Part shown: piece after piece, positions 59,879-64,000 of the stretch
Numbering within the stretch: position 1 is the first letter of the stretch
How the letters are laid out: every line of letters begins with the position of its first letter
Position numbers and translations under genes: made by a program
DNA from: CAYUCJ01 sp049282265
GTDB lineage: Bacteria; Desulfobacterota; DSM-4660; Desulfatiglandales; Desulfatiglandaceae
Assembly (NCBI GenBank): GCA_049282265.1
Contig: JBAPTR010000014.1
Location: 1-64,000, forward strand
Reading direction: 5' to 3'
Length of the DNA: 64,000 nucleotides
The notes under the pieces: generated by a model
What the model saw: only the letters and a program-made list of their open reading frames with translations
What the model was told of the DNA's origin: nothing
The model's database searches: none

Positions 59879-61609
59879 TCAAAAATTGAAGACCGTGTCC
59901 AGTTCCTCATTGGGTATATTAAAGACCACATTGTGCGGCGCCAGCTTTTCCCGGAGGAAAAACTCCGGCAACCGGTCGTCGGCCGCGGTAAAGCCCGCCC
60001 TGGCGTTAAAATCCCGTTCTATCTTAAGGACCTTCTGACCAAGAGCCGTCACGTCATCCGCGGTGAGGGAGAGTCCGTACTTGGCATTGAGCATGTCCAC
60101 GATGGCCGTCAGTGCGTCCGGCATATCCAAGACGGGAAAGGCCACAAACAGACACAGCCCGGCGGTGTCAATGGCGGCCGTGGCCACCTGAAGGTTTCTG
60201 GAAAGTTCCACCTGGCCTTCCGGTTTCAGGGGATCCAGTTCACCCCCTACATTCATGATATTGGTGGCGACCGCATAGCCGGCCGTGTGGTCCGCACCCA
60301 TGGGAGTCGTCGCATAGGTGACGCCGATGCCCTTGACGGCCCGGGGGTCGTAGGCCGGGAGGGCCTGGTTCTTGACCACGGGAACCCTTCTCACACCGAA
60401 GGCCTTACCCACTGCCCCGGCGCCGGATCCCAGGATCCGTCCCATGGGGGTTCCCTTGCCGATCTCGGCAAGAAGCTCTTCAGCTCCCGCGGCATCGCCG
60501 AATGCCTTGACGCCCCCTTCCATTGAAACGGCAATGGCGTTGCCCGTTTCGATGGTATCAATGCCGAAATCGTCGCACGCCCTATCCATTCGAGCAATGG
60601 CATCCAGGTTGTCGATTCCGCAGTTGGGGCCCCAGGCCCAGACCGTCTCGTATTCGGGCCACTTGGAAAAATACTCCCCGTTTTCGTCCATGTAGTCCCC
60701 TGAGCATCGGATGATGCAGCCGGACATGCAACCGTGAGAGGGGTTTCCTTTACGTTCCAGGGTCACCTTGTTGAGTGATTCTCCGCCCACCTTGTCGGCA
60801 CCCTCGAAGCGGCCGGAGCTGAAATTCCGGGTGGGAAGGGCACCTGCCTCGTTGATGATATTGATCAAAATATCCGTACCGTAATTGGTGAGCCCCTGGC
60901 TCGTGACCGGATGCTCCTGTAACGCCTTGGCAAATCGCTTGGCCGCGGCCTTGAAGGACTCCTTGTCCGTCAAGGGGGCCAGTTCACCTTCCGCCGGATC
61001 GATGACGATTGCCTTGAGGCCCTTGGAGCCCATGACCGCCCCCAGGCCGCCCCGTCCTGCGTGGCGTGTGGGCCTGAGTTCACGGTCTGTAAAGGCAACG
61101 CTCGCTGCAGGCATCTTCCACTCACCTGCCTGTCCGATGGCGGCAAAGCCGACCTTTTCTCCGTAGGCCCCTTTGAGCTTATCCACCGTTGCATAGGTGC
61201 CGAGCCCTTTCAGATCATCGGCCGGTGAAAGCTCACATTTGTTTTTTCCCACATAGAGCTTGTACAACTTTCCATCTTCCCGCAAACCTTCAACCACGAT
61301 AGCGGCAATGCCCAGCCTGGAAAGATAGCCTCCGGCCTGTCCCCCGGAATTGGCTTCCTTGATGCCACCTGTGAGAGGGCTCTTTGCCCCGACGGATATA
61401 CGACCGGAATTGGCACAGTTGGTCCCGCCCAGAAGACCCGGCGCAAAGACCAGCTTGTTGCTGGGGCCGATTGGAGAACAGGTGGGTTCCACCTCGTCGG
61501 CGACAATGGCGGAAGTCAGCCCCCTTCCTCCGAGACCCCGGTACCTCTCGGGGACATCTTGGTTCTCGACGGAAAGGTCCGACATATTGACTCTCAGGAT
61601 CTTAAACAT
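59879..61609 (-). CDS. aor: Aldehyde:ferredoxin oxidoreductase (tungsten type)
   Basis: A 576-residue AOR. The N-terminal pterin-binding domain (GRISVGAKSPLTGGIKEANS) is followed by cluster-binding cysteines in SHGCMSGCIIRCSGDYM and a later ligand in DTAGLCLFVAF, with the metal-cofactor region PMGADHTAG. It oxidises aldehydes to acids with ferredoxin, or reduces acids. It is divergent from two MoaD/ThiS-like genes that could serve its pterin. The start follows GGAGGCTGTC. Confidence 0.95.
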   Translation of the reverse strand: MFKILRVNMSDLSVENQDVPERYRGLGGRGLTSAIVADEVEPTCSPIGPSNKLVFAPGLLGGTNCANSGRISVGAKSPLTGGIKEANSGGQAGGYLSRLGIAAIVVEGLREDGKLYKLYVGKNKCELSPADDLKGLGTYATVDKLKGAYGEKVGFAAIGQAGEWKMPAASVAFTDRELRPTRHAGRGGLGAVMGSKGLKAIVIDPAEGELAPLTDKESFKAAAKRFAKALQEHPVTSQGLTNYGTDILINIINEAGALPTRNFSSGRFEGADKVGGESLNKVTLERKGNPSHGCMSGCIIRCSGDYMDENGEYFSKWPEYETVWAWGPNCGIDNLDAIARMDRACDDFGIDTIETGNAIAVSMEGGVKAFGDAAGAEELLAEIGKGTPMGRILGSGAGAVGKAFGVRRVPVVKNQALPAYDPRAVKGIGVTYATTPMGADHTAGYAVATNIMNVGGELDPLKPEGQVELSRNLQVATAAIDTAGLCLFVAFPVLDMPDALTAIVDMLNAKYGLSLTADDVTALGQKVLKIERDFNARAGFTAADDRLPEFFLREKLAPHNVVFNIPNEELDTVFNF

Positions 61610-61783
61610 GACAGCCTCCTTTCATGGATGATAGGTTTGTAGTCGCCGCTTCACATTCAGGTTTCGGAAAGCGGCGTGCAATCACCTTTCTGGAAAAAGT
61701 GAATGGATATAAAGCCATATTGCCACAAATAATGGACCCCATCAAGGCCAAATTTAAAAAAAAATCAAACGGTTAGATCAAGT

Positions 61784-61812
61784 TTGACATAACAGGTTCG
61801 GGGATATATCAT
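61784..61812 (+). promoter_or_regulatory. Sigma-70-type promoter of the MoaD-like/fumarase genes
   Basis: TTGACA at 61784-61789 and TATCAT at 61807-61812 with a 17-base spacer. The leader to the ATG at 61832 would be only about 13 bases and contains GAAGGAG. Consensus match is good; the short leader is a caution. Confidence 0.6.
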
Positions 61813-61831
61813 TGACACGAAGGAGCGGCTC

Positions 61832-62113
61832 ATGAATAATGAACCTGAAGCTTTGACGGGGAGGCACTGGGTTATGCCTGTTCAAATTTTTCTCAGCTCT
61901 AGTCTGAGAAAGTACGTGCCCGGCTATGATGCCAATGCGGGTATCGGCAAGGTGATTGAAACTCCAATGAAACTGGAGGATCTCTGTCGGGAGATGGGAA
62001 TCCCCCTTGAAACGGTCAAGATCGCAATGGTCGACGGCAAACGCGTCCCCTTTGACCATGAGCTCCAGGGTGAGGAACGCATTGCTTTTTTCCCGCCCGT
62101 GGGTGGAGGCTGA
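61832..62113 (+). CDS. MoaD/ThiS-like sulfur carrier protein with C-terminal Gly-Gly
   Basis: A 93-residue ubiquitin-fold protein ending FFPPVGGG, the activated diglycine end of MoaD and ThiS. It starts with 14 extra residues before MPVQIFLSSSLRKYV. AAGGAG precedes the ATG. Divergent from AOR, it probably donates sulfur for molybdopterin (tungstopterin) synthesis; ThiS is an alternative. Confidence 0.88.
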   Translation: MNNEPEALTGRHWVMPVQIFLSSSLRKYVPGYDANAGIGKVIETPMKLEDLCREMGIPLETVKIAMVDGKRVPFDHELQGEERIAFFPPVGGG

Positions 62114-62114
62114 G

Positions 62115-62486
62115 ATGGCAACTGGAGATAAAAAAAATACGGTGGAGATCCGCATTTTCGGGAGCTTGCGGCAGTATGTGGATGATCAGGGATTCTCCAA
62201 TCCATTGGAGAGGAAAGTAGGCTCCAACGGGAGCACCGCTTATGCCCTGGCCACGGACCTGGGAATCCCGCCTGAAAAGGTTGAGGCGGTTTTTTGCAAT
62301 GGGCGTGTCCAGAATATCTACGATCCTGTCCACCGGGGAGATCGGCTCGCCCTGGCACCCTATGGCACGCCTGGCCCGTACCGTGTCTTTTTGGGAATGG
62401 CCAGAGAAAACAGAGAGCGAAAAAGACGCGAAAAAGAGACCCGAGGGGAGACCCCTCAGGATGTCAGGAGGAGAACTGAGCCATGA
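62115..62486 (+). CDS. MoaD/ThiS-like protein lacking the diglycine, with a basic tail
   Basis: A 123-residue protein with a ubiquitin-like first 85 residues (VEIRIFGSLRQYVDDQG, then GDRLALAPYGTPGP). Where family members end in Gly-Gly, it continues YGTPGPYRVFLG and then a 40-residue highly charged tail (ENRERKRREKETRGE). It starts one base after the first MoaD-like gene and overlaps fumarase at its end. Without the diglycine it cannot be thiocarboxylated by the usual route, so a binding or regulatory role is more likely. Confidence 0.8.
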   Translation: MATGDKKNTVEIRIFGSLRQYVDDQGFSNPLERKVGSNGSTAYALATDLGIPPEKVEAVFCNGRVQNIYDPVHRGDRLALAPYGTPGPYRVFLGMARENRERKRREKETRGETPQDVRRRTEP

Positions 62487-63874
62487 CCTATCGTATTGAA
62501 AAGGATACCCTGGGAGAGGTGCGGGTTCCAGCGGACAGGTACTGGGGGGCCCAGACTGAACGGTCGAGACAGAATTTCAGGATCGGGGGACAAAGAATGC
62601 CCATTGAAATCATCAGGGCATTCGCCATCCTGAAAAAGGCGGCCGCTTTCACCAACAGGGCGTGCGGGGTGCTCCCGAAACAAAAGGCCGAAATCATCGG
62701 CCGCGTGTGCGATGAGATCCTGGAGGGTAAACTGGATGATCACTTTCCCCTCGTGGTCTGGCAGACGGGTTCAGGCACACAGTCCAACATGAATGTCAAC
62801 GAGGTGATCTCCAACCGGGCCATCGAACTGCTGGGGGGCGAGATGGGAACGAAAGAACCGATCCATCCCAACGACGATGTGAACAAATCCCAGTCTTCCA
62901 ACGACACCTTCCCCACTGCCATGCATATCGCGGCTTACAAAATGATAGTAGAACAGACCCTTCCCAAACTTGCGGCCCTGCAGGACGTCTTCGAGGCGAA
63001 ATCAAAGACTTTTATGCCCATTGTCAAGATCGGGCGAACGCATCTCATGGACGCGACGCCCCTGACCCTGGGGCAGGAATTCTCCGGTTACGCCTCCCAG
63101 CTCAGCCACGGAATTCGAGCCGTCAGGAACAGCCTGGCGCACCTGTCGGAACTTGCCCTGGGGGGAACGGCCGTGGGCACGGGCATCAACACGCCGCCCG
63201 GGTTTGCAGAAAAGGTCGCCGGAGAGATTGCCCGGATGACCGGTCACCCTTTCACTTCGGCTGAAAACAAGTTTGAGGCCCTGGCGGCCCACGACGCCGT
63301 CGTGGAGATTTCGGGGGCCCTCAAGACGGTTGCCGGGAGCCTTATGAAGATCGCCAACGACATCAGGCTCCTTGCATCGGGACCCCGCTGCGGAATCGGT
63401 GAGATCAATATCCCGGCCAATGAACCCGGCTCATCCATCATGCCGGGGAAGGTCAACCCGACCCAGTGCGAGGCCATGACCATGGTCTGCGCACAGGTTT
63501 TTGGAAACGATGTGGCCGTCAATATCGGCGGTATGAACGGGCATTTCCAACTGAACGTCTTCAAACCCGTGATTATCTACAACCTGCTCACCTCTGCGAG
63601 ACTTCTGGGCGATGCAGCGGAATCCTTCAACAGGAACTGCGTCTCCGGTATCCTTCCCAATAAAGAGAATATCCGGCACAACCTCAATCGGTCACTCATG
63701 CTGGTCACCGCTTTGAATCCGCATATCGGCTATGACAGGGCGGCCCAGGCTGCCAAGAAGGCCCTGGCGGATGGGACGACCCTGAAGGAGGCAGTCCTTG
63801 CCCTGGGGTTCCTCTCTGAAGAGGAATTCGACGCCTACGTCGTACCTGAAAAAATGGTGGGGCACATAGGGTGA
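62483..63874 (+). CDS. fumC: Class II fumarate hydratase
   Basis: A 463-residue member of the fumarase/aspartase superfamily. MTYRIEKDTLGEVRVPADRY is the FumC start, GTGTQSNMN-like GSGTQSNMNVNEV and TVGTGINTPP-like AVGTGINTPPGFA follow, and the signature GSSIMPGKVNPTQCE contains the catalytic Ser loop. It hydrates fumarate to malate. Its ATG overlaps the preceding gene by four bases, although they share no obvious pathway. Confidence 0.95.
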   Translation: MTYRIEKDTLGEVRVPADRYWGAQTERSRQNFRIGGQRMPIEIIRAFAILKKAAAFTNRACGVLPKQKAEIIGRVCDEILEGKLDDHFPLVVWQTGSGTQSNMNVNEVISNRAIELLGGEMGTKEPIHPNDDVNKSQSSNDTFPTAMHIAAYKMIVEQTLPKLAALQDVFEAKSKTFMPIVKIGRTHLMDATPLTLGQEFSGYASQLSHGIRAVRNSLAHLSELALGGTAVGTGINTPPGFAEKVAGEIARMTGHPFTSAENKFEALAAHDAVVEISGALKTVAGSLMKIANDIRLLASGPRCGIGEINIPANEPGSSIMPGKVNPTQCEAMTMVCAQVFGNDVAVNIGGMNGHFQLNVFKPVIIYNLLTSARLLGDAAESFNRNCVSGILPNKENIRHNLNRSLMLVTALNPHIGYDRAAQAAKKALADGTTLKEAVLALGFLSEEEFDAYVVPEKMVGHIG

Positions 63875-64000
63875 AAAAGAAAGTTCTGTGACATCATGTC
63901 CTAAATGGAAGCGGACCGGAATGACCGAACCATTGCATTCGGTGTAAGAATCGCAGTGACGGCAAGGTAGTTCAACGGGTACGATCGCGTGAAGATAACC

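Noticed and set aside
1..64000. CRISPR arrays, tRNA and rRNA genes
   Set aside because: No regularly spaced repeats, no tRNA-like TTCGA arms with acceptor stems and no rRNA signatures were recognised on either strand by eye.

Overview
The window reads as chromosome of a strictly anaerobic deltaproteobacterium (Desulfobacterota), most like a sulfate-reducing or syntrophic lineage. The evidence is the gene content: desulfoferrodoxin, rubrerythrin, several rubredoxins, flavodiiron oxygen reductase, Ni-CO dehydrogenase, selenoprotein formate dehydrogenase, tungsten-type aldehyde:ferredoxin oxidoreductase, an octaheme cytochrome and DVU-type small proteins. Genus-level placement is not possible from this sequence alone. 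No rRNA, tRNA or CRISPR array was seen.

Layout. 1-3602: the end of an RraA-like gene, cut by a complete 3.4-kb transposable element (zinc-finger protein, DD35E transposase, ExeA/TniB-type ATPase); the gene on the other side, a PAS histidine kinase, is cut exactly at the opposite inverted repeat. 4.7-6.3 kb: a second PAS kinase and a small hypothetical. 7.3-23.6 kb: a long plus-strand oxygen and peroxide defence island (small conserved proteins, winged-helix protein, two flavodoxins, four rubredoxin-type proteins, rubrerythrin, thiol peroxidase, desulfoferrodoxin, CODH, flavodiiron protein, cytochrome bd oxidase, a Tat-exported superoxide-reductase-like protein, a selenocysteine peroxiredoxin, ferredoxin, an octaheme cytochrome and a two-gene YeeE/YedE transporter). 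23.6-28.6 kb: thiol redox and metal genes (thioredoxin, glutaredoxin, ferredoxin-thioredoxin reductase, an FMN reductase-ArsC fusion, copper chaperone, CopA).

30.3-40.9 kb (minus strand): a response regulator and PAS kinase lead directly into an Mrp/Mbh-type cation antiporter gene set with three large ND5/MrpD-like subunits and two tiny membrane proteins, ending in a cyclic-nucleotide-binding protein. 41.5-49.0 kb (plus strand, divergent): receiver, receiver-kinase, FAD/NAD reductase, selenocysteine formate dehydrogenase, Fe-S subunit, receiver and PAS kinase, almost all overlapping or nearly so. The two divergent operons share the arrangement of two-component genes fused by overlap to energy-conserving redox or ion machinery. 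This is the most unusual arrangement in the window.

49-64 kb: mostly housekeeping genes (HD-GYP protein, CvpA, MazG, MtgA, PlsC, LolA-like protein, PriA, TlpA-like protein, amidohydrolase, nitroreductase), then AOR divergent from two MoaD/ThiS-like proteins and fumarase. A roughly 293-bp palindromic repeat occurs as two full copies (28.6 and 58.9 kb) and one half copy (50.2 kb), plus a short scrap at 57.5 kb; a separate 142-bp inverted-repeat element lies at 41.3 kb.

Two genes contain in-frame UGA codons that should be read as selenocysteine (peroxiredoxin, codon at 19199; formate dehydrogenase, codon at 44372), so the organism must encode SelA/SelB/SelC/SelD elsewhere.
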